A stretch of DNA of 64,000 nt from Hondaea fermentalgiana (Eukaryota > Sar > Bigyra > Thraustochytrida > Thraustochytriidae), in assembly GCA_014084085.1 (NCBI GenBank), contig NPFB01000056.1:90996-154995 (forward strand), read 5' to 3'. Shown in pieces: positions 30,201 to 40,600 of the stretch; within the stretch, counting starts at the first letter, position 1, and each line of letters opens with the position of its first letter. A program made the position numbers and the translations under genes. The notes beneath the pieces are model-generated. The model did not search any database and was not told where the DNA came from. It worked only from the letters and a program-made list of their open reading frames with translations.

Positions 30201-31240
30201 CCAAGGCCGCGACGGATGAGAACGCGGCAGCCCTGACTTCGGGCATCAAGCCGATTCGCTTCCCGGAGGGCTCCAAGCTTGAGGGCGTTACGCATCGCGG
30301 CAAGCCCGTTGCGCAGCTGACCAAGGTGACGTACGGCTACCCGGGCACGGACAAGATCATCTTCAACGATGTGACAGTGAAGCTGACTCTGAACAGCCGC
30401 GTGGCGATTTTGGGTCCCAACGGTGCAGGCAAGAGTACTCTTTTGAAGCTGCTCGTGGGTGAGCTGGAGTTGGACGAGAAGCATGGCCATTTGGGCAAGT
30501 ACTGGAAGCACCACAACCTGCGCACCGCGTACATTAGCCAACACTCTCTGCACCATCTGGAGAACCACCTTGAGGCGACGCCATGCCAGTACATTCAGGA
30601 TCGCTTCTTTGAGGGTCGCGATAAGGAGGCCTCGAAGATGATCACGGTCAAGCTGGAGCCCGAGGACAAGGAGGCCATGGAGCGTTCGGGCGAGATTTGC
30701 GAAATCATTTCGCGCGTGGTGCGGTCGAAGAAGCTGTACTATGAGGTGCGCAAGAACGGCCGCGCCGAAAAGGGCGCGAACCGCGACATGCGTTCGCTCG
30801 AGGAGCTCGAGAAGATGTCGGTGGACCACCCGCACGTGATCAAGCTGGTGCGTTTGTTTGACGAGGAGCTCAAGTTTGCGGCATCGGGTGCGGATCTGCG
30901 TCCGGTGACGACGCCTGAATTCATCAAGCACCTTGCGGAGTTTGGCATTGATTCAGAGATTGCGCAACGCAAGGTCCGCTGGATGTCCGGCGGTCAGCGC
31001 GCTCGTCTTGTTCTCGCTGCGGCCATGTGGACCTGCCCGCACATGATCATTCTTGATGAGCCGACCAACTATTTGGATCAGGACACTGTCGCGGCGCTCA
31101 CGTACGCACTCAAGACCTTTCGCGGTTCTGTCGTTCTCATTAGCCATCACCAAGGTTTTGTTGATGCTGTGGCCAACGAGAAGTGGCATCTTGAGAACGG
31201 TACGCTTCGCGTCGAGTCTCTCAAGACCGACAAGAAGTAA
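27248..31240 (+). CDS. eEF3-type ABC-F elongation factor with N-terminal AN1-like zinc finger
   Basis: 1,330 codons, intronless, strongly GC3-biased, which suggests high expression. Residues 19-55 form an AN1-type finger: C-x4-C, then CETCGLNVCTLHKYPTDHTC, that is C-x2-C-x4-C-x2-H-x5-H-x-C. Residues ~90-575 are HEAT repeats, followed by a Ser/Ala/Gly linker. ABC1 has GLNGTGKST (~761), LSGGWKMRLAIARS and LLLLDEPTNHLD; ABC2 has GPNGAGKST (~1055), MSGGQRARLVLAAA and MIILDEPTNYLD. A chromodomain-like insert sits within ABC2 (IISRVVRSKKLYYEVRK), the arrangement that defines eEF3. In fungi eEF3 helps translocation and ejects E-site tRNA using ATP. Non-fungal homologues are known in oomycetes and some algae. 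I know of no AN1 finger in fungal eEF3, so the fusion is unusual. The C-terminus lacks the long poly-Lys tail of yeast eEF3. Confidence 0.93.
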   Translation: MGKKKAAGKAAGDAKNAPRCPVDGCRTRLTAEKAAKCETCGLNVCTLHKYPTDHTCKTAAPVAPKNGGGLTIVSNKSKKSDKQSEEEKRKAEARDEALLSKLVEISSEDLLKELLAFGASSARYESSVAVQALCSEAKAVQKSMFGAVGQGVMETAKASGDLDKLAGALTKHLSEAASAKRLSSDEEQRAVGVATLLGMALDAEEGETRAKSDETLELGKTLVRAPYEKLAKAGASEVLKRAAKARWSNGRAFEEECWPLLGSLVDEVLKVPEEDDSLRNGLAYAIAAVAGGCGEIAAGQPLVDGKLAPVLDKPKKIAPILACMRTMLVLTKEWGTAIMPYLMPVDFLQKSLFDVYDNTASNGRSATKKVILQIVDKMGPRGVRLSVPIFMDGLEHASWRVKAMSLQCLGALGKQRASQLFRDLPILIPAVMECVRDTKKQVSDAASDALDSLGELVSNAETIKLLPWLLNALKDPEQVDPCLDELMDTTFVNSVDAQSLAFIIPVVLRGLREGTADVKLKASITAGNVCSLVADVHDMRPYYTHLLPELKKLTDHSRPRVREMALRAKNSLQEDLSMTRRRSSQNSGGGSAAAAAAAVAAVGVGGSGNAADAASDAQAGEVLESKLKAAGLFDLLGEVAFDYVLSTCRMLMFDLLEDVDQEMPRKLVYKRARAQTEEGVQPFVAHCDDAEQTRLLDAATSAVVDALWVAQGKQDDDGGDGEDSEKDYIVFIPSIILAFASRVLLKRAGLFLERGHRYSVVGLNGTGKSTLLTRVAARDIDGFPDDITVYFVQHEIVEDEQQLNVIDYMQHDVKSQVQSKENKKRKGGKKFEDLYDLSMEHMLEVLREVGFTDTLLQQQVSALSGGWKMRLAIARSMLYMPDLLLLDEPTNHLDAAALDWLQKYLAGLEGTTIVLVSHDYDFVDYVATDIIHLADQKLAYYPFGFTRFQQERPEIVAALPKKDDNAKKDGEEGGNAGLSAIELMAKAATDENAAALTSGIKPIRFPEGSKLEGVTHRGKPVAQLTKVTYGYPGTDKIIFNDVTVKLTLNSRVAILGPNGAGKSTLLKLLVGELELDEKHGHLGKYWKHHNLRTAYISQHSLHHLENHLEATPCQYIQDRFFEGRDKEASKMITVKLEPEDKEAMERSGEICEIISRVVRSKKLYYEVRKNGRAEKGANRDMRSLEELEKMSVDHPHVIKLVRLFDEELKFAASGADLRPVTTPEFIKHLAEFGIDSEIAQRKVRWMSGGQRARLVLAAAMWTCPHMIILDEPTNYLDQDTVAALTYALKTFRGSVVLISHHQGFVDAVANEKWHLENGTLRVESLKTDKK

Positions 31241-31735
31241 ATGTTTGTTTTCTGTGCGACTTTTTCCGGCTCGCTCAAATCTTTTCTCTTTCTCTCGCCT
31301 CTGTCCCTTGAGGCTCTATAGCTTAGCAACTTTTGACTGAATCAACGCATGCATGTCGAGTCTTTTATCTTTAGCTGTTCTTTTGTTTCGTATTGGCTGT
31401 GTGAGAGTGACAAGGTTTTTTTTGGTGATTTTGTTCCGTGCGAATGCAAAGACTATCAGGCTGCATAATGTGCACTGGGATTACAGCAGCTTACCTCCTG
31501 GCGTCAAGGTGATTTTAATCTCATCGTGGCGGGCATCGTCGATGATTCTGTCAACCTTTCTCCTGGTCGAAAAGACGAGTCCGAGGTTGTTCCCACGTTT
31601 TGAGATCTTCTCTCAAGATATTTGTTGCACTGTCTGTCAAGGAAACTTGCAAGGAAGAGGAGCGAGATGTTTGGATTCGTTGGAAAATGTCTCAAAAATG
31701 CTAATCAAAAATGTACACAGGTTGAATCGCGGTGT
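31241..31735. other. Convergent 3' spacer
   Basis: About 500 bp between eEF3 (+) and the Q/N-rich gene (-), AT-richer than the genes. No gene seen. Confidence 0.4.
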
Positions 31736-33126
31736 CTAGTTGTTGGTGAGGTATGCACGAATTGCAGCCTCCATTGCTGCGCTCTGGTGATGCTGCTGTT
31801 GTTGTTGTTGTTGTCGTTGTGGCTGATGCTGCTGTTGCTGCTGCTGCTGCTGGAAGAAGAAGGCAGGATGCTGGCCATTGAGCTGCTGTAGGGCCATGAG
31901 CTTTTCAACAGAGTTATGGTTGTTGTTGTTGTTTTGTTGCTGCTGTTGCAAGAGCTGCTGTTGGAAAAACTGTTGCTGCTGTTGTTGTTGCTGCTGCATA
32001 TTGCCATTGTTGTTGAACATTCCGAGAGACTGGAGCTTCATTTGCATTTGAAGCTGCTGGAGCTGCTCCGGAGAGAAATGGGCGAACTGTTGCTGCTGCG
32101 GCGAAAGGGTCGGCGAGCTTCTGTTGTTGTTGTTGTTGTTGTTGTTGTTGTCTTTGCTGTTGGTGTTGGTATTCCCGGTGTTGGCGGGCGACCACTGAGA
32201 AGGCTTGGGAGCCTGCTGCTGCTGTTGGTTCTCAAGCTTGATGCCTTGTTGCTGTTGTTGTTGTTGTTGCTGCTGCTGTTGCATGCTGTAGAGCTGCGCG
32301 AGCAGAAGATCGCTGGGACTGGACGGTTTGAAGCCTGACATGGGGCTCGTGAAATTCGCGTTGCCAAGCGCGGGCACGGGCGAGGCAGTGGGCGAGGGCG
32401 ATACAGCCGTAATAGTGGAGGCCACTGACGCGGGGGAAGCGGCCGGGGAGAGGTACTTTTGCAGCATTGCGTGGAGATTGGCAGCCGTGGAAGCCGCAAC
32501 CTCTTCTGCAGAAGCGGGGGAGTTCGTGGACGGTGAAAAATTTGCGGAGTTGAGGTTGTTGTTGTTGTTCATGTTGCCTTGGGCGAGACCAAGTCCTGCG
32601 CCTCCCTTGGCGAGGAACTGAGACGCGACCGAGGTCTGAATAGGAAATGGGCGCATGCTTGCCATGGCCAGCTGCGGGGGCATGGGGCCGGAGGGATTGA
32701 ATCCGGAAAGCTTTGCATTCTTTGCGGCAGCGTTGGACATGGCGCGGTTTGCAGAGTCCTGGGACTCTGCGCCCGAGGCAGAGACAAAAGAGCGGCTGCA
32801 GCAGCCACCCTCGGCGCCGAAATAGCGGTCGCAGGACTCTTTGCAGACCGCATTGGTCGTGTCGATGCCGATGGAGCGCGCGACGCGATTCCTGCTCTGC
32901 GAATAGCCGACGTTTTCGAGGGTGATGAGGTCACCAACGTGGAAGATGTGCTCGCGGTAGGCCTCGGGAGGCTTGTAGAAGCCGCTATCGGCGGGATCGG
33001 CCGGGTTGGTAAGGAAGACGGCGAGTTTCTCGCCCCATTTGGCAACACGCGTGACCTTGTAGGCGACCTGAAGCTTGAGTCGCTTCATGTCCCGGGGCGG
33101 GCACTTGCCAACGCTCGAGGTGGATA

Positions 33127-33161
<35 letters not shown>

Positions 33162-33481
33162 CCAGCAGAACTGCTCGAGGGGTCCTTGCGAAGACGCTTG
33201 GGCTTGGCGTTGGGGGAGGAGACGTGGGAAAATTTCTTGCCACCGGCACTGGGGGCCTCGGTGTCGTCTGTGCTCTTGCGTTTGCCCGGTGTTGCAGGCG
33301 ATGCTGGCCTTTCATGTGCCTCGGTCTCCGAGGGCGAAGGCGGGAGCTGCATTCTGCCGGAGAGCAGAGCTGCTGCCTCTTCCTCGGCGCAGCTGGGAGA
33401 CCCCATCTTGCTGCTCGTGCTGCTGATGCTGTTCGCGCCGAAGGGTAGGTTCGTAGAGTACGCAAGCGTGCTGACGCTCAT
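31736..33481 (-). CDS. Q/N-rich protein with a central conserved-looking domain
   Basis: 581 codons from MSVSTLAYSTNLPFGANS; a later ATG, MGSPSCAEEE, is an alternative start. Residues ~135-235 are the only non-repetitive block: MKRLKLQVAYKVTRVAKWGE, AVFLTNPADPADSGFYKPPE, FHVGDLITLENVGYSQSRNR, then a Cys-rich end with CKESCDRYFGAEGGCC. It may be a DNA- or metal-binding fold, but I do not recognise it. The C-terminal ~250 residues are dominated by poly-Gln and poly-Asn encoded by TTG/CTG/GTT trinucleotide runs on the + strand; an Asn run also precedes the central block. Such prion-like regions are typical of transcription or RNA-granule regulators, which is the inferred role. Ser-Pro motifs flank the domain. 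No introns are evident. Confidence 0.62.
31790..32290. repeat. CAG/CAA/AAC trinucleotide repeat cluster (coding)
   Basis: Interspersed TGT/TGC/GTT trinucleotide runs on the + strand encode poly-Gln/poly-Asn in the overlapping minus-strand gene. A further GTT run lies at 33127-33160. Confidence 0.85.
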
Positions 33482-34250
33482 CAACGACAACGCCAACAAC
33501 GGGCGACCAAGAGCTACTTGGTCTGGTCTCGGTTCGTTTGGGTCCCTGCTCGGGGTTTGCGAAACCTTGTATGTAGCTCTTCTGGTCGAGTCTTTGTCTG
33601 CCTGTCACTCACCGCCTTCGACCGACTGACCTGCCCTTGCCAGTCAATACACGCCGCGGCCTCTAGCTCCGGACGCTCGCTCGCGTCTGCTGCCGCAACT
33701 GCTGCCCTCGCCTTGCGGCGCCGGGATGTTCCCGTACCGCAGCCGTGTCTCGCCTTGCTAGCTTGCTAGCTAGCTTGCTTGCTTGCCGATTCGAGATCAG
33801 CCAGCCCAGCCAGCGCGACACGCTCCAGCCTCGCTCGCTGGCTCGCTGGCTCGCGTGCGTGCGTGCGGTTTCTCTCTCCTCCGCTGCGCCTCGCGTTCGT
33901 CGCGCTCGCGTCGCTGAGCGAGGACCGGGTCCGAGGCCGGGTCCGAGCCGAGACCGCGCGCTCGAGCCTGGAGTTTGCTGCCTCGACGGCTTTGCTGTCC
34001 TTGCTTTCCTAGCTTTCTTGTTTGCTGTTTGCTCGCCAACTGCCGCCGCCGCTGCTGCTTTTCTCCGCGCTGCGTTGCGTTGCGTCGCGTTGCGTTGCGG
34101 CCGAAGTCTTGACGCGCGAGAAGGTTGTGTCGGTGCTTGTGCTTGCTTGCTGCGAGACCGCTACGAAGGCACGAATCGATCGCACGGTCGAAGGAAACAG
34201 ACCAACAAACAAACACGAGGCGAGGTGGGTGAGCGGCGAGGAGCGGGTAA

Positions 34251-34315
34251 GCCCTTTCTTTCCTTTCCTCTCCGCTGCTTTCCTTCCTTCCTTCCTTCCT
34301 TCCTCGCTCGCCCGC
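34251..34315. repeat. (TTCC)n polypyrimidine tract
   Basis: TTTCC/TTCC repeats in the gene-free region. Confidence 0.7.
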
Positions 34316-35770
34316 TGACTCTGGCTGGCCTCGCGTGGCTTCACGCCTGGCGAGGAGATGGCGCTGCTAAGCTCGCACGAGCGCACGCTGTGCCTGACGT
34401 CTCCTGTCGGCCCGCCGCGTCTCGTGCCGTGTCGTCGTCTCGTGTCGTCTCGTGTCGTCTCGTTTCGTCTCGCGCGAGAATCGTGTTTGGTGATTGCCGC
34501 CGGCGCTGGAGCCCGTGGCCAAAACTTTCTTTTTCCTTCCTTTTTTCTATTTTTCTATTTTTTTTCTTTTCTTTTCTAAAAAGAAACATTCCCTTTCTTA
34601 CGTTTGTTTTTACCCGCGTCTGGCTTGCCGGCTGGCTGCGGGTCAGCTAACCGGCAGCTAGGAATACGCAGACAGACTGATCTTTTTATTTTTTAGTATT
34701 ACTCCATTCAAGTTTTTTTTTGAATTCTTTTGTTCCCCACAGTGGCCGGTCCGGGGCGGCTGCTTGCTTTGGCCCCCTCAGCTGCGCGGCCCCCTCCCTC
34801 TTTACTCCCTGTAGTCGGCGCCACCCGCCACCAGCCGTACGTGATCCCACGCCTGCTCCCCGACCCGCAGCGGCCACAGCCGCCGTGATCGCGTCGCCTG
34901 GCTGCGGGAGGGGCAGCCCTCTCGCCCGTCCGCCCGCCCGGCTCCTCCCTTCCTCCCGCGGCCTCCGCATCAACAACCAAGTGCGCTGCGGGCCCACCCG
35001 CCTCGCACGCGCGGCCCGCCTGCTTCCAGCCCGCGCCGCCTGTCTATCATGCATTCCCCGCAGCCGGACGCGGGCACGAGCCCCGGCGCAGCGCCCGCTC
35101 GCGCGCGACCGCGCGCTGCCTCTTTCCATTTCCTCTATTTCGTCGCAGCGCACCTCGCCGCTTCCACGCCACCACTCGACCCATCGGCCAGGCCTTGCTC
35201 GTGGCTGGCGGCCGCCCGTCTTGCGGTAGCGCAAGCGCCAGCCTGCGCCGTAGCCCCGCCTGGCGCAAGCAGCGCACCCTGCCCTCACACGCCGTCAAGC
35301 AAGTGCGCGCGCAGTGCCACGCTCCCCGGCGCACAGTGCGCCGCTGGCGATGCTCGATGCCCTGCTCTGCTCTGCCGTGGCGGCTCTGCTGCACTCCGCT
35401 CTCCGCTGTTTGCGAGCAGCCTGGCGCCGCGGGCGCGAGGGGCTGCTCCTGCTGCTGCTGCTGCTGCCAGGGTTGCTGTTGCTCCGTCGCGTCGCGGCGC
35501 GCAGCAGCAGAACGAGGGGAGGGCGAGAGCCGCTCGGCAATCCTGCTCGCCCGGTCCCTTGTGCCCGGCCTCGGCCTCGCACGCGCGCAGGCACAGAAGG
35601 AGGCAAGGAAGCAAAGCAACTGCAAGCATGCGAGCACGCACGCTGCTACGCACGACTTCTTTCTTTTCGCCCGCCACTTCACGTTCCTTCGTTCGTTCGT
35701 TCTATTGATCGACCGCACCGATCATTCGTTCGATGAATCGATGAATCCTGATCACTGCTGGCAGTGTAGA

Positions 35771-35818
35771 CGATGCCCAGGCAAGCAAGTAAGCAAGCAA
35801 GCGAGCAAGCGAGCAAGC
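35771..35818. repeat. (AAGC)n/(GAGC)n tetranucleotide repeat
   Basis: About ten AAGC/GAGC/TAAGC-type units. Confidence 0.8.
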
Positions 35819-37088
35819 TCAATTTCTTTTCGACGCTTATTCAAGCCTTCGTTCGTGCGTCGCAGGCCTGGTGCCGGTCCTCCTCTTCTGCATCGTTTGT
35901 CCGTGCGTACGTGCGCGCGTGCTTGCTCGCCGCCTCCCTTCCTCTCTCTCTCCCGCCTCGCCGTACTTGCTTGCCCCCGGCGAGTACTCACTCTCTCACT
36001 CACGCGCTCACTCAACCCGCACCGCACCGTGACTAATGTCGACACCGCTCGTTCTGGCCGCCGTGAATCCTGGCGCTCCTTCTCTCCTTCACACGACCGA
36101 TCATCAACCAGCGGTGCTGACAGCATGCAGCTGTAGCCATCATCCTGCGCGCAGGCCTGCGCGGGTGCCGGAGGCGGGTCCCGCGATGCGCGTACGATGG
36201 CCAGATTTCTTTCTTTCTTTCTTTCTTTGACCCGGCCTGGCCGAGCGCCATGGGTCTTGGGTATCATTTATTCATCCAAGCATCCACAATTGGTGTCGAT
36301 TCAAACGGTGGTGCGCCAACCTCGCCTCCGGGCGCTCTGCCGATCGCCTCGCATGGCGCAGCATCCGGTTCGCACCTTCGCGGCCTCGCCGTCAATCTCG
36401 CGCGACCGACGAACGAATGAACGTAAGCTTGCGGAACGAATGGACGCGCTCCGCCTCCCTGCCTCCGGCGGGGGTCGACACGCCACGGTGCGTGCATCTG
36501 CTCTGCTCTGCTTTGCTCCGCTCTGCATTCAACACAAGCTCGCCAGGCCGCAGCAGCTCGAACGAGGCCGCCCGGGCCGCGAGGAGGAGCGGCTTCCGCA
36601 GCTTCGTCGCGGCCCGCAGCCCGGGACCGTGGCGTCTTTGCCTCCGTTTCCAAGTTCTGCGCCTCTGCCAGCGTGACAGACAGACAGTCGGAGAACAGAC
36701 GACAGCGCAGAGAGAGCACGGCTTCGCTGCTCCCGACCGATCCTTGGCCGCAGACAAACGCCTGCCCTGACGTGCGAGCAATGCGCAGAGCCAAGCAGGG
36801 CCAGCGCAGTGCAGCGCGGTCGGCGGCCAGGCTGAGGCAGGGACCGAGAGCGAGCGCACTTTGCCCTGCTGTGACTCTCCCGATCTCACTTGGATCGCCA
36901 TGGCTGGCGGCCAACGCTGCGGCCACCCAGGAGAGAAAAACCTGCAGCAGCTGCGGCCGCACGCACGGGACCAGCTTTCCTCGCTTGGTCTGCCTGCAAC
37001 TTCTGCAGACTTTTGCCTTGCGATTGTATCCTGGTCATCGATCTTGTGTTCCGTGCAAGCCCATTTCCGTGGGTAGGTCACGGTAGGC

Positions 37089-37203
37089 GGCTTTTTATTT
37101 TCCTTTTCTTCCTTTCTTTTCCCGTCTTTCTTTTTCTTTCTTTTTCTTTCTTTTTCTTTCTTTCTTGCTTTTTTTTCTTTCTTTTTTTTCTTTTCCCCCC
37201 TTT
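37089..37203. repeat. Long (TTTC)n polypyrimidine tract ending near TTCGTTCAG
   Basis: More than 110 nearly pure pyrimidines, followed at 37203-37211 by TTCGTTCAG, which resembles the 3' end of an intron. Confidence 0.85.
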
Positions 37204-39220
37204 CGTTCAGCAGGGGTCCTGCGCAGCCGCAGCCGCCCCTGCCTACTTCAAAGAACGCCGCGCCTGTGTCTTCCACGGCGCGCGAGGTTGAACTGTGGGG
37301 AGCGGCTTTCGTAGTCGACCCGAGGGGCACCGCACCGCAGCGGGCAGGGCCGTCGCTGGCCCATTGCTTTCTGCCTGCTGCGTGCAAGGCTTGCTCGATT
37401 GCAGGGCTTTTGCTTGCTTGCTTTCTTGCTTGCTTGCAGTTTCGTGCGGGCTTTTTTGGCTGCGTGCAGCCAGGCGTGTTGGCCTGCAGGGACGCCCAGG
37501 ATTGCGCATGGACGCACACACGCATGCAAGCATGAGCGTGGTAGAATGTGCTAGTCGTGCACTAGGCAAGGACGGAGTCACGGGAGGGCGCGAGGGACGG
37601 TCCTGCATGCATTCGCGTACTACGCATCTTGTCTTAGTGGTTAACACGCGCGCGATGCGAGTTGTATCGCTCGATTGGCAAGCCTTTACAGAAAGCGCAT
37701 GCCTTAGCGTCGATTGCCATCCGAGCAGCTGCAGCATGCCTTTCTCGTAATCAAATAAACGTGGCGCGGCGCGGCGCGACGCGACGCGATGCGTCGCAAC
37801 AAAACGGAAGCATGGCAGCCTGACGCTAGCAGCCCTCTCTGCCAGTGTCTTGTGCACACGTGTAGTGTTGATCGTCTAGCGTTGTTCTTTCCGTTGCGTC
37901 TGAGTCTTGGAATCAGCCATGGAGCCTCTCTCTCGGTACAGACGGCAAGCATTTTGGCCATTGGAGAACTCGTGGTAGTGTTTTGAAAATTAAAATCTCA
38001 TTCCGCTGCTGCCGCTTTGCAAACCTACTTACCAGGAAAGGTCGATCAGCCATCCATGGTCGAAGGAAGGGGTTCCGAGATCTTTTTGTCTTTTTTGTTC
38101 CTGACAGTGAGCATCCATCAACCAAAATCAACAACTGTCAATCAACTCGCCGCCTCTGCCGTTAATTTTTTAGCGCAAAATAAGACGAGCCCGTCGCTGT
38201 CGCCGTCCATGGTCCTAGTTTTCGCGGTGTAGCAGGTTTTCGAAATCAAAATCAACCCATCAAAGGCCACAGAAATAAACGAACGCCTGCGAGGGCGAGC
38301 TACTCTCGCTAGCCCTTACCGCACGTGGACCATTGAACCGCGTCCGGGTCCAGACCCGGTCCCGTCTCTGCATCCGCAGCCCCGCGCGCGCACTTGACAG
38401 TTGCAGTTGTTGTTGCCGCCGTCCCCTCTTTTTTTCTTCTTTCTTTTTTCTTTCTCGTCTGCGTGCTTGCGTGCTTGCGTGCTTGCGTGCTTGCTTGCTC
38501 CTTTGGCTCACTCTCTCGCGTCAACGTGCGGTATCACCAACCATTTGAGCGTGTGTGGCGCAGCGGCGAAACACAGTCGGAGCCGGAGCGTGTCTCTTTG
38601 TGCATGCGCACACCTATCATATAACTCAGCCATCAGTCCTTCATCGGCCATGGCAGCAGCTATAGGCTAGGCGTACGATCGAGACAATCAAACGAACGTC
38701 GGCCAGCCACCGAGGCCAGCAAAAGAGCTTGCTTGCCAGACGACGTATGCATTGATCGATCGATCGACCAATTGCGGACGTACTAGCGAGCCTTTTTTTT
38801 CCGCTCTCCAGACGGAACCACCCACTTGGCTGAAGGCTACCCTGACTCTCGCCAAGGCCAGCGGAATATAGTCCACCACCAAAGGTAATTCACACAGAGC
38901 GAGCGCTGCTGCTGCTGCCCGTGAACTTTGGTGTGATGCGGGACGCAATGCAAGGGGATGGGATGGTCCAACCCTTGGTCTCCGACGCTACCTCCGCCGT
39001 CGCAGCCGCCGCGCGCGGAGCAGGGTTGGCGGCGGCACGACGACGGCTCCAGGCCCGCAGAGGTAGGCAAACTCTCGCCCAAACGCTCGCGCCTTTAGGG
39101 TCCGCCACAGCCCGGAGGCAAGGACGCCAGTAGGAAGCAGGGAAAGACAAGGGCCCGCAGGCTTTCAGCCCTTGCTAAGAGGCAGGGCGCAGGGGAGAGA
39201 GAGGCAGGAGGCCTCTTTCC

Positions 39221-39295
39221 TTTCATTTTTTTTTCTTTTTCTTTTCTTTTCTTTTATTCTATTTTCTTTCTTTTTCCTTTTTTATTGCTTTTCTT
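39221..39295. repeat. (CTTTT)n polypyrimidine tract
   Basis: About 75 nearly pure pyrimidines, followed downstream by CATTCGTAG at about 39319-39327. Confidence 0.85.
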
Positions 39296-40551
39296 TCTTG
39301 TTTGTGGTTGGTGTTTTCATTCGTAGTGTTGCCATGGAGCAAGCTACCTGCTCCGCGGTAGGAAGCGGAGCCACTGGCCTCGGGCCGTCTCTGCAGGCAG
39401 GCAGAGCGCCCGCACAGGCACGCCTCGCTTCGCCTCTCGCAACGCAGCCTGCGCTGCAGCCTGTGCTGCTGCAACTGGCCGTCCAGCCAGACTGCGATGA
39501 TCTTTGAAGGACGGTCCGATCGCTCGCTCGCTCGGCCCGCACGTCACTCGATTGATCGGCCGCCTCCAGCCCAACCATCGATCGCAGCCTCGCAGCCAGC
39601 CAGCACGCCGCGGAACGCCGTTCAATCGCGCGCACTGTCGCCGTGCGTGCGTGCGTGCGTGCACCCCGCCATGGCGCAAGAACGAAGCGCCGGTCCGCGG
39701 CGCGCCGGCGCTCGGGGCGCCTCGAGGTGGCAAAACGCGCGTGGCGGCGGCACATCGCGCGAGGCGGGCAGCGCGTGCACCGTGGCATGGCGTCACTCGA
39801 GTCCGATTCAGCGCCGCTCGTGCCCCGCACCCGCTCCCGCAGCTCCGCAGCGGGACCCGCTGAGTCAAGCTGCTGCATACAAATCGTTTCTGTTGCGCCT
39901 TCAATAGAGTCCGCCTGTGTTTAGTATGTGTGCGCCAACGCTGCTCCGTCTGCTTCTACTCGCGTCGCGGCAGTGGCTTGGCACCAACGTCGCCGCCGCC
40001 GCGGCGTCGGCTGCTTCTTGGCTCTTTCCCCGGCCGCGCGGTGCGTCGCAAGCGAGCGAGCGAGCGGGGCCTGCGGTTTACTGGCGAGACGAGCGGCAAG
40101 GGGCGGGCGGGCTGGCTGGCAGCCCGGTGTGCGTCAGTCGGTCACTCAGCTGAGGGTCTTTTTCGGCACACGGACGCTTTCGTTAGCAAGCGGCGGCATT
40201 CGAGTCGCGAATGTACTTTGAAAGCTAACAGCCTGCCAGAAAGGAAGGATGAAAGAAATGAACGAAAAGGCAAGGCGGAAGAAAGAAAGAATGAATGAGG
40301 AAAACAAAGAAAGCAAGAAACGAAGAAACAAAGAACGCTCTTTCGTTGCCTATTTGCCAAGGTAGGCGGTGCTCAGACCTAAACAATCTTCCCCGTCTCG
40401 CTCAGCTCTTCTTGAGCTTCTCTCCGCTCCCATACCAACCCTCCAACCAATCGACCGACCAACCGACGTGGTCGCTCGCCCGAGGGCCTAAACCGTCCGG
40501 GCCGTCTCCGCCGCTCTTCCGCGGCACTCCTCGGTACATTCTTTCTGCCGC

Positions 40552-40553
40552 GC

Positions 40554-40600
<47 letters not shown>
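40552..40600. repeat. (AAGC)n tetranucleotide repeat
   Basis: About eleven perfect AAGC units. Confidence 0.95.

Noticed and set aside
26594..30931. 1,445-codon ORF on the minus strand opposite eEF3
   Set aside because: It lies wholly antisense to a clear eEF3 gene, is His/Arg/Leu-rich and has no domain. It arises because GC-rich third positions avoid stops on the complementary strand.
35195..37525. Several 200-380-codon ORFs in the gene desert
   Set aside because: They overlap on both strands, are made of Arg/Ser/Ala/Pro/Cys low complexity and contain no conserved motif.
37610..37690. tRNA-like stretch (CTTAGTGGTTAAC)
   Set aside because: It resembles an A box, but no B box (GGTTCGANTC) and no closing acceptor stem can be found at the right distance.
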